Source: Chloroflexota bacterium (GTDB lineage Bacteria; Chloroflexota; Anaerolineae; Anaerolineales; Villigracilaceae). Taken from it: a stretch of DNA of 48,190 bases. How positions within the stretch are numbered: position 1 is the first letter of the stretch; the number at the start of each line of letters is the position of its first letter. A model generated the notes under the pieces. It was not told the DNA's origin and searched no databases. It saw only the letters and a program-made list of their open reading frames with translations. Positions 30,384 through 38,897 of the stretch are shown here, piece by piece. The position numbers were made by a program, and so were the translations under genes. The stretch is taken from positions 1 through 48,190 of the forward strand of contig JAPLGS010000086.1 in NCBI GenBank assembly GCA_026390015.1, in the 5' to 3' direction.

Positions 30384-32189
30384 TTACATGACCTCTGGCG
30401 CTTGAATATCCAACAAACGGAGCGCATTCTCGATCGTCTGCCTGGCCGCCATTACCAATTGCAAACGGGCATTCCGTATTTTTTCATCTTCGGTCTGCAT
30501 CACGTTGACCGCGTGGTAGAACGAATGAAATGTGTTCGCCAGGTCGTATGCGTAGGCCGCCATCACCAGCGGACGGTACTCATTGGCCGCTTGCTCCACC
30601 GTCTGCGGGAAGCGTGAAATGAGTTCTATTAATTCGATCTCATGCTTGGTTAATTCATAATCAAACGTTGAAGGTTGAACGTTGAAGGTCCCCGATTTTT
30701 TCAATATCGAGTTCGCCCGCACATACGCATTCTGAATGTACGGTCCCGTTCTGCCGTCAAACGATAGTGCCTCATTAATATCAAAGATAATATCTTTGTT
30801 GTTATCCATTGAAAGCATGGAATAAACCAGCGCGCCCATGCCGATCTGATATGCGATCTTCTCCCGTTCATTTACAGGGATGTCGCCGCTCTTTTCAGAT
30901 TCGACGGCCAGTACGCGCTTCACCGCTTCATCGGCTACATCCTTGAACAGCACCACTCGTCCACGCCGCGCAGACATGGCGCCTTCGGGAAGATTTACAA
31001 CTCCATAACCGAGATGGTAGCATTTCTCTGATTGTGGGAATCCCCATAGTTTGAGAATGGCAAACGCTTGTTGCAGATGCAGCGCCTGACGTGAATCAAC
31101 TACATAAATAGAACGGTCTACATGATATTGTTCGAACTTGATCCTTGCCAATGCAAGGTCTTTCGTCAAATATAATGTTGTGCCGTCTTTTCGCAGGATC
31201 ACATTCGTGCGATATTTTTCTTTGGTGAGTCCAAGTTTCTCGTCTATCTTCACGATGACCGCGCCGCCCTGTGGACGTTCGTCTGTGGCTATGTCTTTTG
31301 CGATCAATTCATCCACAATGACTTTGGAGGGTTCATCCACTTCGCTTTCGTAGAACCAGACATCCATTTTGACGTTGAGCATTTTCAAAACTTCGCGCAG
31401 TTCTTCCAAACTCCACTCGCGGGTTTCGCGCCATAAATTTCGCACATATTCATCGCCCACATCCCATTTGCGATACATCTCGCGCCGTTCGGCGTCATAG
31501 GCTTCGCGCTGTGCGGATTGTTCTGACGTTTCATTTTCCTGTTTTTCAAGCATAGCTGTGGCTTCGACATAAAGTTTCGCCAGCCATTGACCGCGCTCAT
31601 GCACGCCATCAGGTTCCTGTCCTTTGTATAACTTATCGTAGATCCACATGACGGTGATGACGCCCAGTCCCAAGTCACCGGGGTACGAGGCGCGGATCGT
31701 TTCGTAGCCGGCGAATTCAACCAGCCGCGCAAGCACTTCGCCTAAGATCGTATTGCGCGCGTGCCCAATGTGAAATGAGTGATGCGTATTGGGCTGGGCA
31801 TATTCGACCATGACCCGTTCATTTTTTTTCGTGCCCCGCCCAAAGTTAAATCCAGATGCGAGCACTTCATCCACAACTCGACTCGCGTAGGTGGAAGTCG
31901 AGAAATATAAATTGAGATAGCCTTTGACCGCGTTGATTCGGCTGATCCCATCCACACTTCCGATCTGCGCCTTGACCTGTTCGGCCATCTCTTGCGCTCT
32001 CTGCGGGACGGGTTTTCCGCCCTTGCCGGCGCGCGCTTCATTTGCGGCAGTTTGAAAAAAGGAAGTGGCGAATCCCCATTCACCAGAAAATGGAATGGGC
32101 TGCCATTTAAGCTCAGCCAGCGGAATATCATGCGCGGCGCAGAACTCTTTTATTTTTGCTTCGATGATTTGCTGTTCTTGTGTAAACAT
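30384..32189 (-). CDS. argS: Arginyl-tRNA synthetase
   Basis: Class I aminoacyl-tRNA synthetase that charges tRNA-Arg. The 601-aa product has the HIGH motif at 140-143 in SFHIGHARNTILGEVLAR. The KMSK-equivalent is MSARRGRVVLFKD, which lacks the first Lys, as in many ArgRS. The C-terminal anticodon-binding DALR domain ends RLQLVMAARQTIENALRLLDIQAPEVM, the usual ArgRS tail. A heptamer micro-repeat (30667-30687) encodes the stretch NVQPSTF near residue 505. The ATG at 32189 has a TATAAT 7 nt upstream and no ribosome-binding site. Confidence 0.95.
   Translation of the reverse strand: MFTQEQQIIEAKIKEFCAAHDIPLAELKWQPIPFSGEWGFATSFFQTAANEARAGKGGKPVPQRAQEMAEQVKAQIGSVDGISRINAVKGYLNLYFSTSTYASRVVDEVLASGFNFGRGTKKNERVMVEYAQPNTHHSFHIGHARNTILGEVLARLVEFAGYETIRASYPGDLGLGVITVMWIYDKLYKGQEPDGVHERGQWLAKLYVEATAMLEKQENETSEQSAQREAYDAERREMYRKWDVGDEYVRNLWRETREWSLEELREVLKMLNVKMDVWFYESEVDEPSKVIVDELIAKDIATDERPQGGAVIVKIDEKLGLTKEKYRTNVILRKDGTTLYLTKDLALARIKFEQYHVDRSIYVVDSRQALHLQQAFAILKLWGFPQSEKCYHLGYGVVNLPEGAMSARRGRVVLFKDVADEAVKRVLAVESEKSGDIPVNEREKIAYQIGMGALVYSMLSMDNNKDIIFDINEALSFDGRTGPYIQNAYVRANSILKKSGTFNVQPSTFDYELTKHEIELIELISRFPQTVEQAANEYRPLVMAAYAYDLANTFHSFYHAVNVMQTEDEKIRNARLQLVMAARQTIENALRLLDIQAPEVM
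30667..30687. repeat. GTTGAAG/GTTGAAC heptamer repeat inside argS
   Basis: Three units in 7-bp phase: GTTGAAG, GTTGAAC, GTTGAAG. The minus-strand gene reads through them in frame as FNVQPSTF. Confidence 0.55.
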
Positions 32190-32196
32190 AGTTTTG

Positions 32197-32202
32197 ATTA
32201 TA
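32197..32202 (-). promoter_or_regulatory. -10 box for argS, leaderless
   Basis: TATAAT at 32202-32197 (minus) is followed by CAAAACT and the ATG at 32189, a 7-nt gap. Transcription would start at or next to the start codon. Confidence 0.6.
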
Positions 32203-32229
32203 GCCGAGGGTTGGTTGGAAGGGAAATAA

Positions 32230-32262
32230 AAACGGGAGCGCCATTGACCGGCGCTCCCGTTT
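32230..32262 (-). terminator. Strong terminator after rpsT
   Basis: AAACGGGAGCGCC (32230-32242) pairs with GGCGCTCCCGTTT (32250-32262) around a 7-nt loop; the minus strand continues TTATTTCCC. It lies 26 nt after the rpsT stop. Confidence 0.88.
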
Positions 32263-32288
32263 AATAACTTGCATACAAGATCACTTAA

Positions 32289-32609
32289 TTATTTCTTAGC
32301 CGCAGTTTTCTTCTTCTTGGGCGCGGCTTCTGCAACGACCGGGGGCGCGGCAATAAAAGCGGCCAGGCGCTTCATCAAACGTCCTTTGCGGCGGGATGCG
32401 TTATTTACGTGGATCACGCCTTTTTGAGCGGCTCTATCCAAAGTGCTTATCGCTTTCAGCACAGCTTCTTTTGTATTCGGTTCGTTCTCTGCCAAAGCTC
32501 CGCGAGCGACGGTAATAGCAGTACGAGCTGCTCCACGAAAGTTGCGATTATGAATGCGGCGCTTCTCGTTCTGACGATTGCGTTTGATTTGTGACTTAAT
32601 GTTAGCCAA
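32289..32609 (-). CDS. rpsT: 30S ribosomal protein S20
   Basis: S20 binds the 16S rRNA 5' domain early in 30S assembly. The 106-aa product has the family opening MANIKSQIKRNRQNEKRRIHNR and the NNASRRKGRLMKRL segment. It is longer than the usual ~87 aa because of a C-terminal tail rich in Ala, Pro, Val and Lys (APPVVAEAAPKKKKTAAKK). The start codon is TTG (32609-32607), preceded by GGAGG at 6-nt spacing, so the start is well defined though non-ATG. Confidence 0.95.
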   Translation of the reverse strand: MANIKSQIKRNRQNEKRRIHNRNFRGAARTAITVARGALAENEPNTKEAVLKAISTLDRAAQKGVIHVNNASRRKGRLMKRLAAFIAAPPVVAEAAPKKKKTAAKK

Positions 32610-32717
32610 GGTCTTCCTCCAAAAATATCTTGCTTTTCTTTACGACAGCGCATTATTTTACATGAGGGTAGGGGATTTGTCCAGTAAATTACCCTGCCAT
32701 TCCAAAAGGTGATACAA

Positions 32718-32750
32718 AACCCCGTCCCGCGTTTTTTTCGGGACGGGGTT
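32718..32750 (-). terminator. Terminator after the LysM gene
   Basis: AACCCCGTCCCG (32718-32729) pairs with CGGGACGGGGTT (32739-32750) around a T-rich loop; on the minus strand TTTTG follows. It begins 13 nt after the stop at 32764. Confidence 0.8.
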
Positions 32751-32763
32751 CTAAAAGGCAGTT

Positions 32764-33555
32764 TTAGTTTACCGGTGTAATGGACGCAGTCGGTAAGAGA
32801 GTGCCTGCGCCCGGAGTTATAGGTGTGCTTGTGGACGGACGAGTAGCTGTGGGAGTGACAATATTAACAGGAATGAGGAGCAATTGCCCAACTTGAATGG
32901 CGTTTGCATCCGCGATATTGTTCTCTTTGATGATCTCTTCTTCGGTGCTGTTGAATGATGAGGCGATCCCCGCCAGGGTGTCGCCGGAGCGTACATTATA
33001 GGAAATCTTTGTGCCGCGTGGCAGATCCACTGGGATTGGGGTTGAAGTCGGCAGCGGAGATCCAGGAGCGGGGAGCAGTAACACCTGTCCGGGAATGATA
33101 TTTTGTGTAGACGGGTCTACACCGATTGGAAATCCCTGTGCATCTGTTCCACTGAAAGGGTTAAGCAGAAATATCCATGCGACGCCGTCATCGCCAAGGT
33201 TGTATTTCTTGACGATCAGCTCAAGGTAGTCACCTTGTTGAACCGTATAAGTGAAAGATGTGGAAAAAGTAGGTGTAGGGGTGATCGTGAAAGTCGAAGT
33301 GGCGGGCGGCGTCTCGGTTGGCGTGGTTGTGTTGGTTGATGTGAATGTGAGCGTCGGGGTGAGAGTTTCAGTGGCAAAGAATTTATTAATTGGCTTGTCC
33401 GGTCCGGCCAGCCAGGCGATTATTAATCCCACACCGATTAGGATCAGCAAACCAGCCATAATGATTATGAAATTGGGCCTGCCGGACTTCCTCCGTTTGC
33501 GGTATGAGTTGATCACACTGGCAGAAGATGATGAAATTGGCGGTCTATTGTTCAT
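32764..33555 (-). CDS. Single-pass membrane protein with two LysM domains
   Basis: A 263-aa cell-envelope protein. Residues 1-30 are cytosolic and basic, a transmembrane helix spans about 32-50, then a Thr/Pro-rich linker (about 65-95, many T-P-T repeats) leads to two LysM domains: YTVQQGDYLELIVKKYNLGD... (about 105-165) and YNVRSGDTLAGIASSFNSTEE (about 190-235). LysM binds peptidoglycan or other GlcNAc polymers. A Thr/Pro tail ends the protein. There is no catalytic domain, so it may anchor or scaffold. ATG at 33555 with AAGGA upstream. Confidence 0.88.
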   Translation of the reverse strand: MNNRPPISSSSASVINSYRKRRKSGRPNFIIIMAGLLILIGVGLIIAWLAGPDKPINKFFATETLTPTLTFTSTNTTTPTETPPATSTFTITPTPTFSTSFTYTVQQGDYLELIVKKYNLGDDGVAWIFLLNPFSGTDAQGFPIGVDPSTQNIIPGQVLLLPAPGSPLPTSTPIPVDLPRGTKISYNVRSGDTLAGIASSFNSTEEEIIKENNIADANAIQVGQLLLIPVNIVTPTATRPSTSTPITPGAGTLLPTASITPVN

Positions 33556-33681
33556 GGACTGATTCCTTATTATTAATAAAGCGATTTTTAGAGGCGCTTT
33601 CTATATCGTATCGCATTTTGAGTACTGAAAAGAATTCTACCTGAAAATACGGGCTTGTGCGTGAGCGCTTTTCACGCCAAA

Positions 33682-33712
33682 AGTCGAAGGTGATTGACTT
33701 TCACCTTCGACT
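33682..33712. terminator. Terminator after uvrA, probably bidirectional
   Basis: AGTCGAAGGTGA (33682-33693) pairs with TCACCTTCGACT (33701-33712); T-rich sequence follows on both sides. It directly follows the uvrA stop at 33717. Confidence 0.85.
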
Positions 33713-33716
33713 TTTT

Positions 33717-36593
33717 TTACTTTATATGCGCCTTCAAATATTTGCCTGTATAAGATTCCTTCACCTTCATTACCTGCTCGGGTGTGCCTTCGGCGAGCAA
33801 TTCTCCGCCGCCGTCTCCGCCTTCGGGACCGAGATCGATCAGCCAGTCCGCGATCTTGATGATATCGAGATTGTGTTCGATGATCACCACCGAATTCCCG
33901 GTATCCACCAGCCTTTGCAATACTTCGATCAGTTTGTGGACGTCTGCGGCATGTAGCCCGACTGACGGTTCATCTAAAACATAAAGGGTTCGTCCTGTTG
34001 CCCGGCGCGATAATTCCTTCGAGAGTTTCACGCGTTGTGCTTCACCGCCTGAAAGCGTGGTGGCAGGCTGACCGACACGCACATATCCCAAACCTACTTC
34101 CTGCAATAATTTCAACTTGTTCTGCATCGGTGGATAATTTACGAACTCAGTCAGCGCGTGGTCAACGGTCATATCAAGAATATCTGAAATGCTGTATTGA
34201 TCGTGGAACATCACCTGCAGTGTCTCACGGTTAAATCGTTTGCCATGACATATATCACAGGGCACATACACATCGGGCAAAAATTGCATTTCGATGCGCA
34301 GCTCGCCTTGTCCCTGACAAGCCTCACAGCGCCCGCCATGCACGTTGAAAGAGAATCGCCCGGGCTTATATCCGCGCACTTTGCTTTCAGGTAATTCTGC
34401 AAAAAGTTTTCTGATTTCATCGAACAGCCCTGTATACGTTCCGGGGTTGGAGCGCGGCGTGCGTCCGATCGGCGACTGGTCAATGTTGATGATCTTATCA
34501 AGATGCTCAATGCCTTCGATCTTTTCATGCGCCCCCGCAGACGTCCGCGCGAACATCAATTTTGCGGCCAGCGCGTTATACAAAATATCGCTCATCAACG
34601 TGGATTTGCCCGACCCTGAAACGCCTGTGATACAAACCATTTTTCCCAATGGGATGGAGACATCGATGCCCTTCAAATTATTCGCAGTCGCGTTGATAAT
34701 TTTCAGCGCCTTGCCATTTCCTTCGCGCCGCTTCTTCGGGATTTCGATCTGCTTGCGCCCCGAGAGATAGGCTCCTGTTAGTGACTTTGGGTGCGCCAAG
34801 ATCTGCTTTGGCGTCCCTTCTGCGATCACCTCTCCGCCATGTTCGCCAGCAGCCGGACCAAGGTCAATGATCCAATCTGCTTCGCGGATGGTTTCATCGT
34901 CATGTTCAACAACCAAAACGGTGTTGCCCAGATCGCGCAAACCTTTGAGAGTTTCCAATAATCTCGCGTTATCGCGCGGGTGTAATCCGATAGACGGTTC
35001 ATCCAAAACATATAACACGCCCACCAGCCGCGAGCCGACTTGTGTCGCGAGTCGAATCCGCTGCGCCTCTCCGCCTGATAATGTGGTGGCCGAGCGATTC
35101 AACGTCAAATAATTCAAGCCGACATTGACCAGAAAATTAAGCCGCTCGTGAATCTCTTTGATAACTCTTTCAGCAATGGTCTTCTGTTTTGATGTCAGTG
35201 GAGAATTCTTGCCTGATATTTTCTTCACCCACTCCAAAGTTGTGGATACAGGCCAGGAATTCGCTTCCACAATATTGACATTGTCCACAGTCACAGCCAG
35301 CGCTGCGGGATTTAATCTCTTTCCGCCGCAGCTTGGGCATGGTCGGTCAGACATGAATTCGCTGATCTTCTCGCGGATGTATTCTGAATTGGTTTCACGG
35401 TAACGTCGTTCCAGATTTGTGATCACGCCTTCGAATGCGCGCGTGAATTTGAATTCGTTGCCGTTGGCGTTCTGATAGGTCATCTGAATTTGTTTATCGC
35501 CCGTGCCGTAGAGGACAATTTTTATTTGATCTTTGGGCAGGTCTTTGACTGGTTTATCCAGATCGATTTTGTAGGCCTTGGCAGCGTTGATCAGGCTCTG
35601 CCAGTAATATCCGCCTTCCACTTTGGGGCCGCTCCATTCCATGCTGACGATGGCTCCGTCATTAAAGGACAGGCTGTCGTCCGGGATCATGCGCTCCGGG
35701 TCAATTTCCAGTTTCGAGCCGAGTCCCTGACAATCCTGACAAGCGCCTTGGGGCGTGTTGAATGAGAATGTGCGCGGTTCAATTTCATTGATGCTGACCC
35801 CATGTTCGGGGCAGGCGAGATGTTCGGAGAATTGTATATCTTCTTTTTTATCGATCAGGTTGATCGTTAAATATCCTTCGCCAAACTTAAGCGCGGTTTC
35901 AATGGAATCAGTTAAGCGCGTCAGCGCGGCTTTTTTTTCTTCCTTGTCGCCTTCATGCGTAATGACGAGGCGATCTACAACTGCTTCGATGGTGTGCTGT
36001 TTGTAGCGGTCAAGCTCGATCTCCTCATCTAACGAGTAGACAGTTCCATCCACGCGGACGCGGGCAAAACCAGCCTTGCGGATTTCCTCGAAGACGGCTG
36101 TATAAGTCCCTTTGCGCGCGCGTACCAGCGGAGCGAGGAGCAAAGTGCGCGTGCCCTCGGGAAGTTTATCCACGTTATCGACGATCTCTTGCGCAGATTG
36201 CTTGACCACTTCACGTCCACAGACGGGACAGTGTGGAATGCCAGCGCGTGCGAAAAGCAAACGCATATAATCGTAAATTTCAGTGACGGTTCCCACGGTT
36301 GAGCGTGGATTGTGACTGGTTGATTTCTGGTCGATGGAAACAGCGGGGGAGAGGCCGTCAATGTAATCTACATCGGGTTTGTCCATTTGACCGATGAACT
36401 GCCGCGCATATGCTGAGAGCGACTCTACATATCGTCTCTGGCCTTCAGCGAAGATGGTATCAAATGCAAGTGAAGATTTGCCCGATCCCGATAAGCCTGT
36501 GATCACCACAAATTTATCGCGTGGAATTTCAACCGTAATATTTTTTAAGTTGTGAACGCGTGCGCCGACGACGCGAATGACATTAGCTGACAT
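33717..36593 (-). CDS. uvrA: Excinuclease ABC subunit A
   Basis: DNA-damage-recognition ATPase of nucleotide excision repair. The 958-aa product has two ABC ATPase halves: Walker [10 protein letters not shown] near the N-terminus and GVSGSGKST in the second half, each with an [12 protein letters not shown] / [12 protein letters not shown] signature and VLDEPS Walker B. Zinc modules [10 protein letters not shown] and [14 protein letters not shown] with [10 protein letters not shown] are present. I chose the ATG at 36593 ([19 protein letters not shown]), which has AAGGAG at good spacing; the frame upstream is an artefact. No uvrB or uvrC is in the window. Confidence 0.97.
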   Translation of the reverse strand: MSANVIRVVGARVHNLKNITVEIPRDKFVVITGLSGSGKSSLAFDTIFAEGQRRYVESLSAYARQFIGQMDKPDVDYIDGLSPAVSIDQKSTSHNPRSTVGTVTEIYDYMRLLFARAGIPHCPVCGREVVKQSAQEIVDNVDKLPEGTRTLLLAPLVRARKGTYTAVFEEIRKAGFARVRVDGTVYSLDEEIELDRYKQHTIEAVVDRLVITHEGDKEEKKAALTRLTDSIETALKFGEGYLTINLIDKKEDIQFSEHLACPEHGVSINEIEPRTFSFNTPQGACQDCQGLGSKLEIDPERMIPDDSLSFNDGAIVSMEWSGPKVEGGYYWQSLINAAKAYKIDLDKPVKDLPKDQIKIVLYGTGDKQIQMTYQNANGNEFKFTRAFEGVITNLERRYRETNSEYIREKISEFMSDRPCPSCGGKRLNPAALAVTVDNVNIVEANSWPVSTTLEWVKKISGKNSPLTSKQKTIAERVIKEIHERLNFLVNVGLNYLTLNRSATTLSGGEAQRIRLATQVGSRLVGVLYVLDEPSIGLHPRDNARLLETLKGLRDLGNTVLVVEHDDETIREADWIIDLGPAAGEHGGEVIAEGTPKQILAHPKSLTGAYLSGRKQIEIPKKRREGNGKALKIINATANNLKGIDVSIPLGKMVCITGVSGSGKSTLMSDILYNALAAKLMFARTSAGAHEKIEGIEHLDKIINIDQSPIGRTPRSNPGTYTGLFDEIRKLFAELPESKVRGYKPGRFSFNVHGGRCEACQGQGELRIEMQFLPDVYVPCDICHGKRFNRETLQVMFHDQYSISDILDMTVDHALTEFVNYPPMQNKLKLLQEVGLGYVRVGQPATTLSGGEAQRVKLSKELSRRATGRTLYVLDEPSVGLHAADVHKLIEVLQRLVDTGNSVVIIEHNLDIIKIADWLIDLGPEGGDGGGELLAEGTPEQVMKVKESYTGKYLKAHIK

Positions 36594-36679
36594 ACATAGT
36601 TCTCCTTGGGATGCCTGATTGTAGCACAAATGTTTTATGTTTTTAGCTCTGCATATCTTTAAGGCAAACGCCGCATTTT

Positions 36680-36693
36680 TTCATCCTTCATCC
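36680..36693. repeat. TTCATCC heptamer pair upstream of the sigma factor gene
   Basis: Two direct TTCATCC units upstream of the -10 box at 36706. The same heptamer is at 25676-25703. Confidence 0.5.
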
Positions 36694-36705
36694 TTTGATT
36701 CACGT

Positions 36706-36711
36706 TATACT
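36706..36711 (+). promoter_or_regulatory. -10 box for the ECF sigma operon
   Basis: TATACT at 36706-36711 predicts a start near 36718 and a leader of about 55 nt. It lies downstream of the TTG at 36695, so that start cannot be used from this promoter. Confidence 0.4.
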
Positions 36712-36730
36712 CGGTGCAACTTCTCAAATC

Positions 36731-36759
36731 CGGCGGGGTTATATTTGTAAATCCGCCGG
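36731..36759 (+). promoter_or_regulatory. Hairpin in the leader of the ECF sigma gene
   Basis: CCGGCGG pairs with CCGCCGG across a 14-16 nt loop (GGTTATATTTGTAAAT). The 3' arm ends about 3 nt before the AAGG ribosome-binding site of the TTG start, so it could limit access to it. Confidence 0.4.
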
Positions 36760-36772
36760 TAAGGTTTTTAAC

Positions 36773-37345
36773 TTGTCGGAATTGGAATTCAACGAAGAAG
36801 AGATTTTATCACTCGCTTCACAAGGTGACCGAGATGCTTTTGGTCAACTGTATGAACGTTATGTTGAGCGCATCTTCAACTATGTGTATTACCGAACAGG
36901 CAATACACACGATGCTGAAGATCTCACGGCGCGTGTGTTTCAGCGGGCGATGAATCATATTCAAAAATATACAGATCGCGGCGTACCGTTTTCTGCCTGG
37001 TTATATCGGATCGCTCATAATCTTGTCGCGAACTGGCACCGTGATCGCAGCCGCAAACAGGAAATTCCGTTGGATGATCTGCCCATCCTTCCGACCAAGG
37101 GTGATCACCCGGAGAAAAATCTAGTCCGTTCACAGGATCAGGATGCTTTGTTGAGAATGATCCGCAAACTGCCTGGGGAGCGGCAAAATCTATTGATCTT
37201 GAAGTTTGTTGAGGATATGTCTAACGCGGAGATTGGCGCCATCTTGGGAAGAAGCGAAGGCGCAGTAAAGAGTCTTTACCATCGTACGCTTCTGGCATTG
37301 CGAGATCAGCTCGAAGATCAAAATCTTTTTCTTGAAGGAGAATAA
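36773..37345 (+). CDS. ECF-type RNA polymerase sigma factor
   Basis: Sigma-70 family factor of the extracytoplasmic-function type, about 190 aa. Region 2 reads AFGQLYERYVERIFNYVYYRTGNTHDAEDLTARVFQRAM and PFSAWLYRIAHNLVANWHR; region 4 reads LPGERQNLLILKFVEDMSNAEIGAILGRSEGAVKSLYHRTLLALR, with the helix-turn-helix. No anti-sigma gene is adjacent. I chose the TTG at 36773 because AAGG is 8 nt upstream and it lies after the predicted transcription start; the longer frame begins at a TTG at 36695. The degV gene follows 3 nt after the stop. Confidence 0.9.
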   Translation: MSELEFNEEEILSLASQGDRDAFGQLYERYVERIFNYVYYRTGNTHDAEDLTARVFQRAMNHIQKYTDRGVPFSAWLYRIAHNLVANWHRDRSRKQEIPLDDLPILPTKGDHPEKNLVRSQDQDALLRMIRKLPGERQNLLILKFVEDMSNAEIGAILGRSEGAVKSLYHRTLLALRDQLEDQNLFLEGE

Positions 37346-37348
37346 AAC

Positions 37349-38194
37349 ATGATGCGAATTGTGACTGATGGCGCCGCTGACATCCCAGCAGAATGGCAAA
37401 AAGAATTTGATGTTCAAGTGATTCCTATTAATATACATTTTGGTGAAAAAACCTATATTCAAAATGTTGATCTGGATTTTGATGGGTTTTATAAACTGGT
37501 TGCTGATAAAACCAATGCGTTCCCCAAGACAAGCCAGCCATCTCCGCATCAGTTCGTGGAGTTTTACAAGAAAAACTATCAACAAGGCGATACTATTCTT
37601 TCGATCCATATCACCAGCAAACTCTCCGGCACGTACGCTTCTGCGGTGGCGGCGGCAGAGGAATTGAAAGGTGTGTATAACGTTGTCACCTTTGATTCTC
37701 TCGGCGGTTCGATGGGCACTGGTATTATGTGCCGTACTGCGCGTCAAATGGAACGCGCCGGAAAAAGCGTGGATGAAATTGTGGCGCATCTAGAATCGAT
37801 CCGCAGCAAAGTCTTTATCATCCTTACACTTGATACTTTAGAGTACGCCCGCCGAAGCGGACGGGTGGGCGCTCTCTCTGCCTCACTCGCCTCCGTACTG
37901 AACCTCAAGCCGATCGCTTTATTGAAAGATGGGTTGGTGGAAACAGTGGATAAAGTCCGCACACGCAAAGCCGCTCTTACGCGCGTGATTGCGCTCGGCC
38001 AGGAATTGGTTGGCGATAAACCCGTGCATCTGGGCGTCGTACATGCCCGTGATATTGAGTCCGGCAAATCCTTGATGGAAGAAGCTAAAAAACATTTCAA
38101 TATTAAAAGTGTAGAGATGACCGACCTCTCCATTTCCCTCGCGATCAACTTTGGACCTGGAACAGTTGGTTTGGTTTTATACCCCGCAGAATAG
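37349..38194 (+). CDS. DegV family fatty-acid-binding protein
   Basis: A 281-aa DegV protein; relatives (FakB) bind fatty acids for the FakA kinase. Motifs: IVTDGAADIPAEW, KTSQPSPHQFVEFY (TSQPS lipid-binding loop), SIHITSKLSGTYASAVAAA, TFDSLGGSMGTG and the C-terminal NFGPGTVGLVLYP. ATG at 37349 has GGAG upstream. No fakA kinase is in the window. It is co-transcribed with the sigma factor, which suggests lipid-related regulation, an inference only. Confidence 0.92.
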   Translation: MMRIVTDGAADIPAEWQKEFDVQVIPINIHFGEKTYIQNVDLDFDGFYKLVADKTNAFPKTSQPSPHQFVEFYKKNYQQGDTILSIHITSKLSGTYASAVAAAEELKGVYNVVTFDSLGGSMGTGIMCRTARQMERAGKSVDEIVAHLESIRSKVFIILTLDTLEYARRSGRVGALSASLASVLNLKPIALLKDGLVETVDKVRTRKAALTRVIALGQELVGDKPVHLGVVHARDIESGKSLMEEAKKHFNIKSVEMTDLSISLAINFGPGTVGLVLYPAE

Positions 38195-38200
38195 GCAAGA

Positions 38201-38476
38201 ATGACGAAACGTAAGCAGACGGTTACCCCTGAAGAAAAATTGGAAGCTCTTGAATCGCATCTGGCTGTAACTTTGAAGCCGGTCACGCCTTCGAAAGAGA
38301 TTGTCCAGCGCCTGAGAGCGCGCATCCATATGCCGGCGCGGGATGAAATAATATTGCGCCTGAGCGATTGGCGCAGATTGTTCCTTGTCTTTGGCGGAGT
38401 GCTTTCGGGGATGATGTTATTGATCACGATCGCGCGTGCTTTTTATTATCTGGTTGGCCGTAGAGATCCGATGTAA
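38201..38476 (+). CDS. Small protein with one transmembrane helix
   Basis: A 91-aa protein, 6 nt after degV. It has a basic soluble N-terminal part (about 1-58, MTKRKQTVTPEEKLEALE...) and a hydrophobic helix at about 59-80 (LFLVFGGVLSGMMLLITIARAFYYL). It lies third in the sigma-degV operon; an anti-sigma or membrane partner role is possible but no anti-sigma motif (such as HxxxCxxC) is present. Function unknown. Confidence 0.7.
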   Translation: MTKRKQTVTPEEKLEALESHLAVTLKPVTPSKEIVQRLRARIHMPARDEIILRLSDWRRLFLVFGGVLSGMMLLITIARAFYYLVGRRDPM

Positions 38477-38483
38477 AGAAGAA

Positions 38484-38516
38484 AGACCCGAAAGGTTTTC
38501 AAAACCTTTCGGGTCT
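38484..38516. terminator. 33-nt palindrome, bidirectional terminator
   Basis: A perfect 16-bp inverted repeat around a single base, AGACC, CGAAA, GGTTTTCAAAACC, TTTCG, GGTCT; the complementarity extends by 2 more bp on each side. T-runs follow in both directions, between two convergent genes. Sister copy at 5061-5093 with different variable bases. Confidence 0.9.
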
Positions 38517-38523
38517 TTTTGAT

Positions 38524-38853
38524 TTAAGACGAAGTCGTCAGCCAGTTGCACAAAATCCGCGCTTCGGCGATCAGGTCTGCATCCATGGGGAGGGTGAATT
38601 CTTCAGTGACTCGGACTGTCAAGTGGTCAGCGATCAACTTTAGGTTGGCGGGGATGAGCTCATCTTCCTTAAGTAGATTCAGCAGGTCGTAGGCACTCAT
38701 GCTTGGGACTTTTGTCCCGTTGCGGGTCAGGTAATCCCGTATCGCAATGCCCGCTGCGCGCCGCGCACAAACGCGGGCTTGCCCCTCGTTTTTTTTGATG
38801 CGGGCCTGTTGGGCTTTATCAAATTCTTGTTGGAGTGAATATTTTATATCCAT
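38524..38853 (-). CDS. Small helical protein, HEPN-like
   Basis: A 109-aa alpha-helical protein. KAQQARIKKNEGQARVCARRAAGIAIRDYLTRNG and AYDLLNLLKEDELI, with a C-terminal ADLIAEARILCNWL, resemble small HEPN-fold proteins, but the catalytic R-x(4-6)-H motif of RNase HEPN proteins is not seen. It may be a structural or partner HEPN protein. The ATG at 38853 is preferred; an in-frame ATG 12 nt upstream sits on the -10 box. Confident as a gene, weak as a family call. Confidence 0.6.
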   Translation of the reverse strand: MDIKYSLQQEFDKAQQARIKKNEGQARVCARRAAGIAIRDYLTRNGTKVPSMSAYDLLNLLKEDELIPANLKLIADHLTVRVTEEFTLPMDADLIAEARILCNWLTTSS

Positions 38854-38863
38854 GATTCCATGC

Positions 38864-38871
38864 ATTATAAT
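38864..38871. promoter_or_regulatory. Palindromic ATTATAAT, shared -10 box for two divergent genes
   Basis: ATTATAAT reads the same on both strands, giving TATAAT toward the HEPN-like gene (10 nt to its ATG) and TATAAT toward the S41 protease gene (26 nt to its ATG). Confidence 0.5.
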
Positions 38872-38897
38872 CGCTAAAAAATTCAGACGAGGTAAAC

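Noticed and set aside
37190-37789. Antisense frames of about 200 codons (37190-37789) and 227 codons (37744-38427) over the sigma, DegV and small TM genes
   Set aside because: They are mirror images of well-supported genes with recognised motifs.
38524-38853. HEPN toxin of a toxin-antitoxin pair
   Set aside because: No R-x(4-6)-H motif and no antitoxin (MNT-type nucleotidyltransferase) next to it.
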